64,000 nucleotides of DNA, taken from contig CM066031.1 in the NCBI GenBank assembly GCA_033557465.1, positions 1,666,564,800 to 1,666,628,799 of the forward strand, written 5' to 3'. Position 1 is the stretch's first letter. The number at the start of each line of letters is the position of its first letter. The translations under genes were made by a program, and so were the position numbers. This document shows positions 1 to 10,699 of this stretch, piece after piece. The notes beneath the pieces are model-generated. The model searched no databases, was not told the origin of the DNA, and saw only the letters and a list, made by a program, of their open reading frames with translations. The DNA is from Ichthyophis bannanicus. Lineage: Eukaryota > Chordata > Amphibia > Gymnophiona > Ichthyophiidae.

Positions 1-300
1 TTTGTGTGTTGAAGTTCAACTTCTGATTAAGGATTATGGCCTAAGTATTTTACTTGATGTTTTATGGACAGTGTTAGGTTTACAAGTGTTATGGTGTCTG
101 GTGGAGAGAAGGTGGGTGCCTCCTCAATTTGGAGAGAAGGCGGGAGAGGATGATATGACAGAGACATTTAAATACCTATGTAGTATAAATGCACAGGAGA
201 TGGCCCTCTTCCAGTTGAGAGGTAGTTCTGGAATGAGGGGTCATAGACAGTTGTGATTAACATTAATGGCACCCTTGCAGTTCAACCCCTTAAAGTTCAA
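1..300 (+). mobile_element. CR1 LINE 3' fragment
   Basis: The frame around 155-256 encodes a piece of the CR1 ORF2 C-terminus (ETFKYL, then FQLRGSS and MRGHR), the same segment found in better-preserved CR1 copies at 46.7-47.1 kb on the other strand. It is a short decayed relic that runs off the left window edge, with no intact domain. The assignment rests on similarity to the other CR1 copies in this window. Confidence 0.6.
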
Positions 301-309
301 TATCTCCTA

Positions 310-350
310 AAAAAAAAAAAAAAAAAAAAGTGGCCAGCAAAATGGCTTTG

Positions 351-400
<50 letters not shown>
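310..400. repeat. Poly-A run followed by (TA)n microsatellite
   Basis: There is an A-run at about 310-329 and an uninterrupted TA dinucleotide tract at about 353-399. The apparent reading frame across it is low-complexity translation. Confidence 0.95.
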
Positions 401-506
401 GCACACATACTTTACACATAAAAGAATCAAATAAAACAATACCAATTTAAAAAGTCAATAGTAGGAAATAGTATAAAAACTGGGACATTGCCAGGATATA
501 GTTATT

Positions 507-874
507 CAAAAATAAAGTGACAACCCCATTCAATAATCACATTCTCTACACCTGAACCAAGGCTCACTGTCCTAAATAATTCTAAATTTTTTTTGTCAGA
601 TCACTTGCCCGAAAAGGATTACCTCTCTTGTAGTAAGCCCTCCTTTTTATTCTTTTAAATACGGGCTACATAGCCTAAAAAGTAATAAAAGAGGCAACAC
701 AAAGTATATCTGGGCGTTCACATTTTTGTGTTGCCCCTTTGATTACTTTTACAAGAGAGGTGATCCTTTTCCGGCAAGCGATCCGACAAAAAAATTCAGA
801 ATTATTTAGGATAGTGAGCCTTGGTTCAGGAGTAGAGAATGTGATTATTGAATAGGGTTGTCACTTTATTTTTG
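507..874. mobile_element. Foldback element with about 150-bp inverted arms
   Basis: The left arm begins CAAAAATAAAGTGACAACCC and the right arm ends with its near-perfect reverse complement at 855-874. The arms also share the inverted segments around AGCCTTGGTTCAG and GGATTACCTCTCTTG. The arms cover most of the 368 bp and leave a short centre near 650-720. No coding capacity is seen, so this is a non-autonomous palindromic (MITE/foldback) element. I could not define a target duplication, so the superfamily is open. Confidence 0.75.
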
Positions 875-889
875 GATATTACAGAAGTG

Positions 890-1480
890 AACCCTCTTAG
901 TCTTTTTTCATTGAGAATATGAGGACATGATTATTGGCACCCTTAAAAACAATTCAAATAAGTTTGAGCAGAAGAGCCACATTCCCACTGCAGTAAAATT
1001 AGATGCTCCAGTGGTCAATTGTCAGGAATCACATGACTTGAATTAATCAATGAATGATGGCTCTAATGTTTAAAATGGCCATATTCACTCCCTGTTCCAT
1101 TTTCACATTGGTGACGACAAGAGAGCTGCCTAAGACCATCAGAAAAGTCATTATCACCAAACATCAAACTTCAAGGCCATCTCCAAAGACTTTGGGATTC
1201 CTGTATCTACAGTTCACAATGTTATTAAGACGTTTTCTGCTTATGAAACTGTCAAGAACCTCCCAGGACATGGTAGAAAGAGGAAAATTAATCCAAGAGG
1301 TCTTCAAAGGTTAGTGTGAACTGTTGGAAAAATATCACGTACAACATCCAAAAAGCTTAAGGCTGACCTGGAGCAATCTGGAGTGGTGGTTTCAACCCAC
1401 ACCATAGGCCGCGCACTAAACAAAGAAGGACTTCATGGGCAAAGGCTAAGGAGATGCTTTTGAATATCAAGCTCAATGTT
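890..1480 (+). pseudogene. Tc1/mariner transposase N-terminal relic
   Basis: Across two frames the sequence translates to the helix-turn-helix part of a Tc1-family transposase: a GIPVSTVHNVIK-like helix, the GRPR-type hook (LPGHGRKRK at about 1261-1290), then LKADLEQSGVVVSTHTI and LNKEGLHG. These are standard landmarks of the DNA-binding half of Tc1 transposases. The DDE catalytic half is missing because sequence after about 1470 is unrelated. At least one frameshift and one stop (TGA near 1315) are present. It is a dead 5' fragment. Confidence 0.85.
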
Positions 1481-1538
1481 TTCACAAGAACAGGTAGAAA
1501 ACCAGAGTCTTTCATTTAGCTCTTAAAAACTAGAGGCC

Positions 1539-1880
1539 CTAAATTGGTCTCTTTGAAAATTTACTAGGGCCAAGTGCCTAACAATTTTCTTAAAATTTCA
1601 CTAAACTCCTAAATTTAGTGGCATAAAAAGTGGGTGGCAATGGCGGCAGATTTAGGGCGGGAAAATGCAGTTAAGAACTTAACTCTGATTTTCAGTACTA
1701 GGCATCTAAATTAGGCTCATAAATCTAAGCAAATGAATGTCAGGCCTAAATTTAGGGGCACAAATTTTAAGCTCCTAAATTAGGATACATTTTCAGCTGA
1801 AAACTTTGGCTCCTAAGTGTGGCTGAAAATATGGCACACGTTTAGAATCCTAACTTATGCGCCTAAATTTAAGAGCTCTG
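1539..1880 (+). repeat. AT-rich TAAATTTAGG repeat, left copy of an inverted pair
   Basis: The segment is dominated by variations of CCTAAATTTAGG and contains the landmark TAAAAAGTGGGTGGCAATG. The same landmarks in the same order recur in reverse complement at 2541-2852. No coding content is seen. Confidence 0.75.
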
Positions 1881-2175
1881 CTTTATCAGACCCTATCTCT
1901 ATAGAATTGCATGGATGTCAATTTTTGATTTGTGGTATATCGAGTCATTAAACTAAACTAAACTGGGATGCTCTGAGCAAATCAGTCTGATAGAAAGCAA
2001 TGTCTGGACCCTTTCAGCTGTGCTTCGCCTCTACTCAGAGTCCCAGTTAGGACGGTTACTCACATGCTCATCAAAGACTGCTGGAGCCCTTCTCTCTTCC
2101 CCAGGTGCACTTCTGTAATTCTTTATCCCATTCTTCTGCCTCTTCAGACATGACAGAGAACAATAGAGGAACGAT

Positions 2176-2467
2176 GGGCCTGATATTCAAAGGCATTTAC
2201 ACGGTTTACCGACGGGGCATGTTGTGGATGGTGACAATTGCTAACCAAATAGCAGCGATATTGCACTGCTACCCGGTTAGCAACCTGTGGGTAAAGCTAG
2301 GCACAGCAAAACTGGCCTAGCTTTACCCTTAGGAGCTAACCAGGTAGAGGTACAATATCGCCACTACCCGGTTAGCTTCTGCGGCATTGAATATCCAGGG
2401 TTAAAGGTTGATGGCGAAGGCTATGCACTATAGCAGCACACAGCTGTCTCAAATCAATATCAGGCCC
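2176..2467. mobile_element. MITE with GGGCCTGATATT terminal inverted repeats
   Basis: It starts GGGCCTGATATT and ends AATATCAGGCCC, an exact 12-bp inverted terminal repeat. The interior has further inverted blocks (CTACCCGGTTAGC twice, GGTAAAGCTAGGC with its complement). A second, partial copy lies at 10491-10690. The element is 292 bp and non-coding. Its superfamily is not determined. Confidence 0.8.
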
Positions 2468-2540
2468 AATGTTATTTCTGAGATCTCTGCCACTTCATCA
2501 CTCACATGAGGAGACAGAAAACTACAGGTCTGATATTAAA

Positions 2541-2852
2541 AAAAAAGTTGAGCTCCTAAATTTAGACACACTTAGGAACCAAAGTTTTCAGCTGAAAGCC
2601 CATCCTAATTTAGGAACTTAAAATTTGTTCTCTTAGATTTAGGCCTGATATTCATTTGCCTAGATTTATGAGCCTAACTTAAGTGTATAGTGTTAAAAAT
2701 CATTTCTAAGTTCCTAACTTCTTTTCCTCACCCTAAATCCACTCTCATTGCCACCCACTTTTTATGCTCCTAAATTTAGGAGTTTAGTGAAATTTTAAGA
2801 AAAATACTTAGGCACTCAGCCCTAGTAAATTTTCAAAGAGAACAATTTAGAA
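2541..2852 (-). repeat. AT-rich TAAATTTAGG repeat, right copy of an inverted pair
   Basis: This is the reverse complement of 1539-1880 with the same internal landmarks. Together with the left copy it could form terminal repeats of a roughly 1.3-kb element, or be two independent insertions of one MITE family facing each other. Confidence 0.75.
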
Positions 2853-2879
2853 GCATAATTCTCAAAGTTAAGAGTGTAA

Positions 2880-3150
2880 GTACTACTAATCATTTGTATA
2901 GCACTACAAGACGTAAGCAACCCTGTACATAGATGTAAGACACAGTCCTTGCTCATCAGAGCTTACAATCTAATCAAGACAAAAAACATAGCAAAACTGG
3001 GGCCTAGAGTTTGGTAAGATACACATAAGTAGTGGACAAGAGTGAGGAGCATCAGGATCCAAAAGCAGCTTCAAAGAAGTGGGTTTTTAGTCTGGATTTG
3101 AATAGGGCTAGAGAAGGAGCCCAATGCACAGACTCAAGTAGTTTGTTCCA
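2880..3150 (-). mobile_element. L2-group LINE 3' end
   Basis: Read on the minus strand, 3040-3150 encodes the typical LINE C-terminal block (WNKLLES, then LFKSRLKTHFFEAAFGS and a stop). It is followed by the tail motif GATTGTAAGCTCTGATGAGCAG, closely related to the tails of the L2 copies at 7.9 and 55.3 kb. A sister tail lies at 51571-51690. Confidence 0.75.
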
Positions 3151-4414
3151 GTCCTTTGAATACTGGGCTCTACTTGCTCTGTCTTCCACTGGGAACTCAG
3201 AATGCCTCTCATTCCATGTATACTGTGGCCAGCCATCTACTAGCAGACCTCAGTCACAGTCCTGTCAAATTTACACTCCAATACACCTCATACTGTATCC
3301 CTCTAGCAAGAATATAGCATTCATTGTGAAATTGAAACACTCCTTATATTTGCTTTAAGAACTCTGCTTAAAGTTAGTTGAATTTTGTAAATAAATAAGC
3401 TTGAAGAATCAGGGAAATGTTAGGTGAAGTGTCGGTGTTTTGTCATTCCACTTTATCCTCACTGCCATTGCTTCATTAGCATAAAAAAATTAGTTCCTTT
3501 TACTTATGCTCAGATATACTTAATCCCTCCTATTTGCTCTTCTACCTTTCTTATTTCAGCCTTGCTGATGTTGGCCTCAGTCCTAGGGAAGCCATAAAAA
3601 ACAAACACTCTACAGCAGGGGCACTAAGAGGAGCCCAGAAGTTTCAATGTTTTCACAAAGCTGTACCTCCCTCTACCGGCAGCACCACAGACAGAAGACT
3701 CCCGTGCATGTTTTTGTGCCACCATGTTATCCAAAAAATGAATCAAGTCCCAGAAGAGGGAAGCCCAAGATGCCACCATATTCCTTCTGTTCTTAATAGC
3801 AGCCTGAGCAGCAGGGGTGAGGGAGGAATCAGTATCAGTGAGAGAAATGGAGAGGGGGACAGAGATTGGCTTTGCAGGGAGGATGGAGGATCATGGGAGA
3901 AAGTCTCAAGATGGCGGACAGAAGATCATGGAGCATCCCTGATCTGGCTCACAGTTGCCACAATCTGTTGGGATTGTCCAAGTGGGCAGCAAGGGATGGA
4001 TTCCGCAGCACTTGCTATGGCTGCAGTGTCACAGGAAATCAAGGTTCCTGGCTATAAATAAGAAAGAGTGCCTACAGCTCATTTAAAAATGCATCACTGT
4101 GTTTAGCCAATGGCATTGCTTGAATTAATGTAGTAGGAATAGATTGGGATCTGAGAGTGACACAAAATTAATTCTTTTCAGATGCTGGTGAATATCCATC
4201 AAAACAGAAAATAGGCTTAAAAAATAAAAACATTAGAATTTAGAGCTGGCACATAAAATCAGACAAATATTCCTCTTCTGAACAATCACACTTCGGCACT
4301 TGCCTCCTTTAGCAGGGACTTTATTCCCGGGCCTTGAAATGAATACTGGAAACTCAACAGCATGGTTGTTCAGACTACTGCAAAGGGATATGCCATTACA
4401 GTATTAGAAACAGA
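3151..4414. other. No recognisable feature
   Basis: The longest open frame here (3534-4061, 175 codons) has no repeat of composition, motif or splice context that I can recognise, and reads like chance. I see no element termini. Confidence 0.6.
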
Positions 4415-4668
4415 GAAACATGATGGCAGAAAAACACAACATGACCTGTCTAATCTGCCCTTCCATATCAACCATTATAGTCCCTTATTTTCCTCTAGAG
4501 ATCCTCTGTATTTGTCCCATGCTTTCTTGAATTCAGACTCGTCTCTACTACCTCCACTGGGAGACTATTCCACGCATCTACCACTCTTTCTTTAAAGAAA
4601 TATTTTCGCATATTACTCCTGAGTCTAACCCCTTTCACCCTCATCCTATGTCCCCTCATTGCAGATCT
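4415..4668 (-). mobile_element. CR1 LINE 3' fragment
   Basis: The minus strand carries the CR1 C-terminal coding end and 3' UTR. The same phrases (a match to TCTGCCCTTCCATATCAAC, then the segment read as TERVVDAW-like in intact copies) recur at 36.9-37.1 kb and at 46.7-46.9 kb. It directly abuts the L2 copy that starts at about 4669. Confidence 0.75.
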
Positions 4669-4748
4669 TACTTGTCCTTACTTTGGCTCCACTTTAGGTC
4701 TCTCTTCCTCTTTCCCTTTTGCTGCTCCCTTGACTTCTGCCTTCCTTT

Positions 4749-5530
4749 GTGATGTGCAGTCTGGCTAATCTCATCCATATCCCTCTAGCTTCTCCTTCTC
4801 CCGCTCCTCCACCTCCCTCTTCTGGTGATTTCACCCTTATTCCTTCCCCTCCTAGACGTTTGTCTCATTCTGTACTGAGTTCCTCTCGCAACTTGTCCAA
4901 TCTTATTCATATTCCCCTTCTTTCCCCTTCCTCTCTCCCTTTCTCTTGTGCCCTTTGGAACGCACATTCTGTCTCTTATAAACTCTCTTTTCCACATGAT
5001 CTTTTCCTCTCCAACGCTTTTCATCTTCTTGCTTTAACTGAGACCTGGCTTCTCCCTGACGATACCGCCTCTGCTGCTGGCCTCTGCTTTGGTGGTCTCC
5101 AGTTCTCCCATACTCCTCGTCCTACGGGACGTGGTGGTGGGGTTGGCCTTCTTCTCTCCCCCTCCTGTCATTTCCAACCTCTTCCTCTGCCTCAGTCTCA
5201 TTCCTTCCTCTCTTTTGAGGTCCACTCTATTTGCCTCTTTGCCCCACTTCCTCTCTGGATTGCTGTTGTCTATCGTCCTCCTGACAAGGCTTTTTCTTCT
5301 TCTCTCTCTGACTTTGACTCTTGGCTTTCCCTCTTTCTTATCCCTACCTCCCCCTACTCTTATTCTTGGTGATTTTAACATCCATGTTGATAACCCCTCT
5401 GATCCTCTTACTCTGAAGCTCCTCTCTCTTACCTCCTCATTTGGCCTTCAACTTTGTTCCTCTGCCCCCACTCACCTTCATGGCCATTGTCTGGATCTGG
5501 TTTTCTTTTCTTGCTCCTCTCCCTCTAACT
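4749..5530 (+). pseudogene. L2-group ORF2 endonuclease region (frameshifted)
   Basis: This is an apurinic/apyrimidinic-type endonuclease domain, which in LINEs nicks the target DNA to prime reverse transcription. Visible motifs in order are ALTETWLLPDD, RGGGVGLLLS, AVVYRPPDK and, after a frame change near 5360, ILGDFNIHVD and HCLDLVFF. The terminal SDHH motif follows in a third frame (about 5555-5570). At least two frameshifts separate the motifs. Confidence 0.85.
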
Positions 5531-6372
5531 TCAGTAATACTGTTCTTCCTTTATCTGATCATCACCTTCTCTCCTTTAATCTTCACCTCCCTCCCCCCCC
5601 CTGCCTCGTCCTGTCTCCTCCACTCTTTTTAGGAACCTTCTTGCCATTGATCCCCTGGTTCTCTCCTCTACCATTTCTCCTTCTCTCTCCTCTGTTTTGT
5701 CCTCCAAGTCTGTTGATATGGCAGTGATGTCCTATAATGCTACACTCTTCTCAGCTCTGGATGTTTTCGCTCCTCTCATCCCTTGTCCTGTAAGGTGTTC
5801 CTTACCTCAGCCCTGGCTCTCTCCCACTATTCGCCATCTTCGCTCCTGTGCCCGCTCTTCTGAGCGTACCTGGCTCAAATCCCGCTCCCCTGAAGATTTC
5901 CTTCATTTCAAATTCATGCTCTGCTCTTTCAAATCTGCTTTAGCTCTTGCCAAACAAGATTACTTTGTTCATCTAATTCTCATGCCTCTGATCCTCGGCG
6001 TCTCTTTATTGCTCTCAATTCTCTCCTCAAAGTGCCTCCGCCTCTGATCCCTCCTTCCCTTTCTGCCCAGGCTCTGGCTGATTACTTCCATGATAAAATC
6101 CATAAGATCACTCTCCAGTTTCCCTCTAAATCCCCGATTTCCCTTTCCTGCTTTCAGTCTCTCTCCCCCCTTCTCATCCTACCCTCTCTTCCTTCCCCAC
6201 GATTTCTATTGATGAAACTGCTCTTCTTCTCTCCTTCTCCAAGCTCACCACTTGCTCCTCTGATCCTATCTCCTCCCATCTCCTCTCCTCTATTTCCTCT
6301 ACCGTTGTCCCCTCCATTTCTCATATTCTCAACCTTTCGCTCTCCACTGCTACTGTCCGGCTGACTTTAAAC

Positions 6373-7746
6373 GTGCTGTGGTCATGCCTCTCCTTAAGAA
6401 ACCCTCACTTGATCCCTCTTGTCCTAATTATCTCCCCATCTCTCTCCTTCCTTTCATTTCTAAACTGCTCAAACATGCGGTTTACCGCTGTTGTCTTGAC
6501 TTCCTCTCTTCCCATGCTCTTCTCGATCCCTTACAATCCGGTTTTCGTCCTTTGCACTCTACTGAAACTGCTCTTGTCAAAGTCTCCAGTGACTTGTTCC
6601 TGTCTGAATCTAAAGGCCTTTACTCTGTCCTTATCCTCCTTGACCTTTCTGCTGCCTTTGACACTGTTGACCATGATCTTCTCCTTGACACTTTGTCCTC
6701 GCTTGGCTTTAGGGACTCTGTTCTCTCCTGGTTCTCCTCATATCTCTCCCATCGCTCCTTTAGTGTATGTTCTGGTGGCTCCTCCTCCTCTGTTATCCCG
6801 CTCTCGGTTGGTGTCCCCCACGGTTCTATCTTGGGTCCCCTTCTTTTTTCTCTCTATACCCAATCCCTTGGTGCGCTTATTTCCCCTCATGGTTTTCAGT
6901 ACCATCTCTATGCTGATGACTCCCAAATCTATCTCTCTACTCCTGATCTTTCTTCTGCTTTCCAGTCCCAGATCTCTTGCTGTCTCTGCCATTGCTGCCT
7001 GGATGTTCCAACGTCGCCTGAAATTGAACATGGCTAAGACTGAACTTCTCGTTTTTTCTCCTAAAATTTCCATTTCTCCTTCTTCTTTATCAGTCTCTGT
7101 TGATGGCTCTGTTCTCCACCCTGTTTCATCTGCTCGGAATTTGGGTGTTATTTTTGATTCTTTGCTCTTTCTCCTCTCATACCAACTCATCGCTAAGACC
7201 TGTCGCTTCTTTCTTTTCAACATTGGCAAAATCCGCCCCTTTCTCTCTGAGCTCACTACTAAAACCCTCATCCATTCCCTAATCACATCCCACCTTGATT
7301 ATTGTAACCTCCTTCTTGCTGGTCTCCCTCAGTCTTATCTCTTCCCTCTTCAGTCTATTCAGCACTCCGCTGCCTGTTTGATTTTCCGTCAGCCTCGTTT
7401 TGCCCACATCACTCCTCTCCTCAGATCTCTTCACTGGCTCCCTATCCGTTTCCGTATTCACTTTAAGCTTCTCCTTCTGACCTATAAGTGCATTCACTCT
7501 GTGGCTCCTCAGTACCTTTCTTCTCTCATTTCTCCCTATTTCCCCCCTCGTGTATTCCGTTCTTCTTCCCAGTTGCTTCTTGCTATGCCCTTTTCCTCTA
7601 TTGCCAACTCCAGATTCCGCTCTTTTCACCTTGCTGCTCCTTACGCTTGGAATAAACTTCCTTTGTCTATACGTCAGGCATCTTCTTTGCCCCTCTTCAA
7701 ACTCAAGTTAAAAGCTCATCTTTTCGCCTCTGCCTTTGGCTCTTGA
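6373..7746 (+). pseudogene. L2-group ORF2 reverse transcriptase and C-terminus (frameshifted)
   Basis: The palm and fingers are readable in the frame ending at 7037: [39 protein letters not shown] (first catalytic Asp) and [13 protein letters not shown] (catalytic YADD box). The reading then moves to the frame ending at 7746, which carries [56 protein letters not shown] and LKLKAHLFASAFGS followed by the natural stop. The catalytic residues are present but frameshifts block a complete product. Confidence 0.9.
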
Positions 7747-7890
7747 TTTTGCTGTTCTCCTTCCGTCTCCTCTTTTATTTCACCTTTCTTTCTTTCTTCC
7801 TCTTACACTTGTTCTTACCTCTTTCCTTTGTCCTGTCTCTCCTGCTCTTGTCTCTTTGCCCTTGTTCTTATCTTTTTTCTACTCCTTTTC

Positions 7891-8029
7891 TTGCTTTGTC
7901 TTTTTAGATTGTAAGCTCTTTTGAGCAGGGACTGTCTTGCTTTGTCTTTTTAGATTGTAAGCTCTTTTGAGCAGGGACTGTCTTGCTTTGTCTTTTTAGA
8001 TTGTAAGCTCTTTTGAACAGGGACTGTCT
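7891..8029 (+). repeat. 46-bp tandem repeat, three units, in L2 tail
   Basis: The unit beginning TTGCTTTGTCTTTTTAGATT and containing GTAAGCTCTTTTGAGCAGGG starts at 7891, 7937 and 7983. The third unit carries GAACAGGG instead of GAGCAGGG. Copy B of the same LINE has a single unit (near 55257-55300), so the expansion is specific to this insertion or its source. Confidence 0.9.
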
Positions 8030-8097
8030 TTTTGTGTTTTCACTGTACAGCACTGTGTACGCCTGGTAGCGCTTTATAAATGCTTAGTAGTAGTACT

Positions 8098-9535
8098 TTC
8101 AATTGTAAGAGGCTGTCCCCCTGTGCATTTAAATATCTCAATGGCATATCTCCTCTATCCCGCCTTTCCTCTAAAGTATACATATTGAGATCTTTTAGTC
8201 TGTCCCCATATGGTTTATAATGAAGATCACTGACCATTTTGGTAGCCATCCTCTGGATTGACTCCATCATGTTTATATCTTTTTGAAGGTGTGTTCTCCA
8301 GAATTGCACACAATACTCCAAATGAGGTCTCACCAAAGACTTATACAGAGGTATTATCTCCTTTTTTTCTGCTGGCCATTTCTCCCCCTATGCACCCAAG
8401 TATCCTTCTGGCTTTCACCATCTGCTTTTCTACCTGTTTAGCCAGATCATCAGAAACAATCACGCCCAAGTCCCATTCTTCTTTCAAAGACAGAGGTACT
8501 TCGCCCCTTACACTGTACTGCTCCTTTAGATTTTTGCAGCCCAAATGCTTGACCCTACATTTTTTAGTGTTAAATCTGAGCTGCCAAATTTTTAACCATT
8601 CTTCAAGCTTAGCTAGATCCCTCATGTTATCTACCACTTCCTGGATGTCTACTCGGTTACAGATTTTGGTATCATCTGCTAAGAGGCAAACCTTACCCGA
8701 AAGCCTTCCGCAATATCACTAACAAAAATGTCAAAAAAAGAATTGAACCAAGGACAGATCCCTGTGGCAAACCGCTAGCAACATCCTTCTCCTCAGAATG
8801 AGCTCCATTTACCTGTACCCTTTGTCACCTCTCATTCAACCAATTTCTAACCCAAGCAGTAACTTTAGGGTCCATCCCTAGGGTGCTCAGTTTGTTTATA
8901 AGTCGCCTGTGAGGAACAGTGTCAAAGGCTTTACTGAAATCTAAATACACCACATCTAGGGTTCTCCCTCGGTCCAACTCTCTGGTCACCCAGTCAAAGA
9001 AATCAATCAGATTTGTCTGATAAGACCTGCCTCAGATCCTGCAATCCACTGGCCTTCAGAAACTTCACTGTCCTCTGTTTTAGCAGGCGTTTCCATTAAT
9101 TTACTCACCACGGAGGTCAGACTAATGAACCTGTAGTTCTTCATCTACTGTAGTTCTTCATCTACCTGTAGTTCTTCATCTACTTCTGCTTTTGTGTAAA
9201 GGGACCACATGTGCCTTTCTCCAGTCTTCTGGGACCACTCTCAACTGTAAAGAAGTATTGAATGTATCCCATTTGGCCCCATCGCTTTGTCTACTTTTGG
9301 TTTAGCTAGTTTCTCATGAACATAGTCTTCTGAAAATCGTTCAAGACGCCCCTCACTTCTGTTCCTATTTGTGAGTGTTTTCTGAGGTCCTTCTCCTGGC
9401 CCTTCATCTGTGAACACAGAACAAAAATATTTGCTAAGCAATTCCACTTTATTTTCATCAGCTTCTAAATATTCCTCCCCTTCACCCTTGAGTCTCACAA
9501 TACCACTTTTGCACTTCCTCCTCTCGCTAACATAT
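8098..9535 (-). mobile_element. CR1 LINE, 3' half, internally deleted
   Basis: On the minus strand the order is: end of the endonuclease-RT linker (NKVELLSKYFCSVFTDEGPG and KAMGPNGIHS, 9250-9480), RT remnants (FADD-like region near 8640-8690), NTKKCRVKHLG (8560), SDDLAKQVEKQMVKARRILG (8390-8460), and LEYCVQFWRTHLQKDI with YTLEERRDRGD (8160-8330). Sequence between about 9060 and 9250 is shortened relative to other CR1 copies. Multiple frameshifts make it inactive. Confidence 0.88.
9131..9185. repeat. Short tandem repeat of TGTAGTTCTTCATCTAC
   Basis: The 17-base unit occurs three times in a row with one-base spacers, inside the antisense CR1. Confidence 0.9.
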
Positions 9536-9719
9536 CAGGGCCATACCGAGGGCTGTGAGAGTAGTGCGGTCTCACAGAGTGCAAGTATGGAAGAGGTGCT
9601 AATGTTATCATTGACCTTCCAAGAAGCTCGACAAAAGAGAGTTCCTGCACACACAATTGAGTAGGGGGGCACCAGATCATCAGTCGTATAAGGTGCATCA
9701 CTATCTTGGTACGCTCCTG
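9536..9719. mobile_element. hAT-like MITE remnant
   Basis: The left end is CAGGGCCATACCGAGG. The right end, read in reverse complement, is CAGGAGCGTACCAAGA. Both resemble the element at 25579-25913 (CAGGGCCGTACC). It lies at the CR1 boundary. I could not confirm an 8-bp duplication, so its limits are approximate. Confidence 0.55.
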
Positions 9720-10490
9720 TCTTGATTAGTAGTACTATTATCAAGATTTGCATAACATATCAAATGTATGAGACATATGAACAGTAAAGTTATAAACTAG
9801 CTGGCTAACTTGTGCAGCAGATATGTGCATAAGTTAAGTTATGTTTATAGGCATAACTGCTTTTGTAAAATTACCTACTGCCCACTCCCACTCCCTCGCA
9901 AAGTAGACGCAGACATGTAAACCTGCACTGAGGCGCACTCAAAGGTCTCAGCAAATTTTAAATGCACTTGCACATATTTTATAACTTAAATACAAAAGTT
10001 CAAACACCTTCCCATGAACACCTACTCTTGATCTGGGTAAACATATGAGCCAAAACCCTTCTAAGGCCTATTTCTGGATTCACCTCCACCAGCTGTATTA
10101 AATCTCACTTTTATTTTTTTAGACCTGTTTCTCAATCTGCAGTATTGTTTCTTGACCAACAGTCCATGGTGAGATATTTCTCAGTTTGTGGCTTCTGCCT
10201 GACTGGTTTTTATTCCCAGCATGCATTGTGACAATTCCGCCATGCAGGGCACCTAAAAAAAAAAAGCAGCAAGTCTTTTTTTTAAAGGAAGTTATACATT
10301 TAATGGAGGCCAGTAAACACAGAACTTCTTCATCCTTAGATACTTAAACCCTTTAGGGATAGTAACCGAACAAAACTACATCTAACTCCCAAGCACTATC
10401 CATCTAAAGACGAGATGGAGGGAGGGCGGAGTGAGGGCAGCAACCAGAAATTATCCATATAGTGGTAATATTCACTTACTACACAGATAG
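9720..10490. other. No recognisable feature
   Basis: A short A-run at about 10254-10265 is the only simple structure. I see no reading frame or element ends. Confidence 0.6.
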
Positions 10491-10690
10491 GGCCTGATAT
10501 TGATTTGGAACAGCTATGTGCTGCTACAGTACATAATTGTCACCACCGACCTTTACCCTGGATATTCAATGATGGGGTCATATGCAGCCCCGGCATTGGA
10601 TATCCAGGGTCACTGCAGCCACAGCAGCTAACCGGGCAGTGGTGATATTGCACCACTACCCTATTAGCTCCTTTAGGTAAAGCTAGGCCA
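10491..10690 (-). mobile_element. Partial copy of the GGGCCTGATATT MITE
   Basis: It begins GGGCCTGATATTGATTTG and matches the reverse complement of the right half of the element at 2176-2467, including the block around CCCTGGATATTCAA. The far end grades into the LINE that follows. Confidence 0.7.
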
Positions 10691-10699
10691 CTTATCTAA

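Larger units (their letters stand above)
4669..8095 (+). mobile_element. L2-group LINE, copy A, nearly full length and decayed
   Basis: The element runs from a pyrimidine-rich 5' region through endonuclease and reverse transcriptase to a tail ending CTTAGTAGTAGTA. Frames are broken by several shifts, so it is not functional. Endonuclease landmarks: LNAHSV-like start and LTETWL (4960-5060), YRPPD (5270), LGDFN (5365). RT landmarks: [11 protein letters not shown] (6652), [13 protein letters not shown] (6810) and [11 protein letters not shown] (6900). The tail contains GATTGTAAGCTCTTTTGAGC three times. A second, younger-looking copy (B) lies at 51692-55345. Confidence 0.92.

Noticed and set aside
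3534..4061. 175-codon open frame as a host gene
   Set aside because: No motif, no splice context and no composition signal; likely chance.
5089..5727. Long frames overlapping the L2 endonuclease region (both strands) as separate proteins
   Set aside because: They are shadow frames in pyrimidine-rich LINE sequence; only the frames with endonuclease motifs are real.
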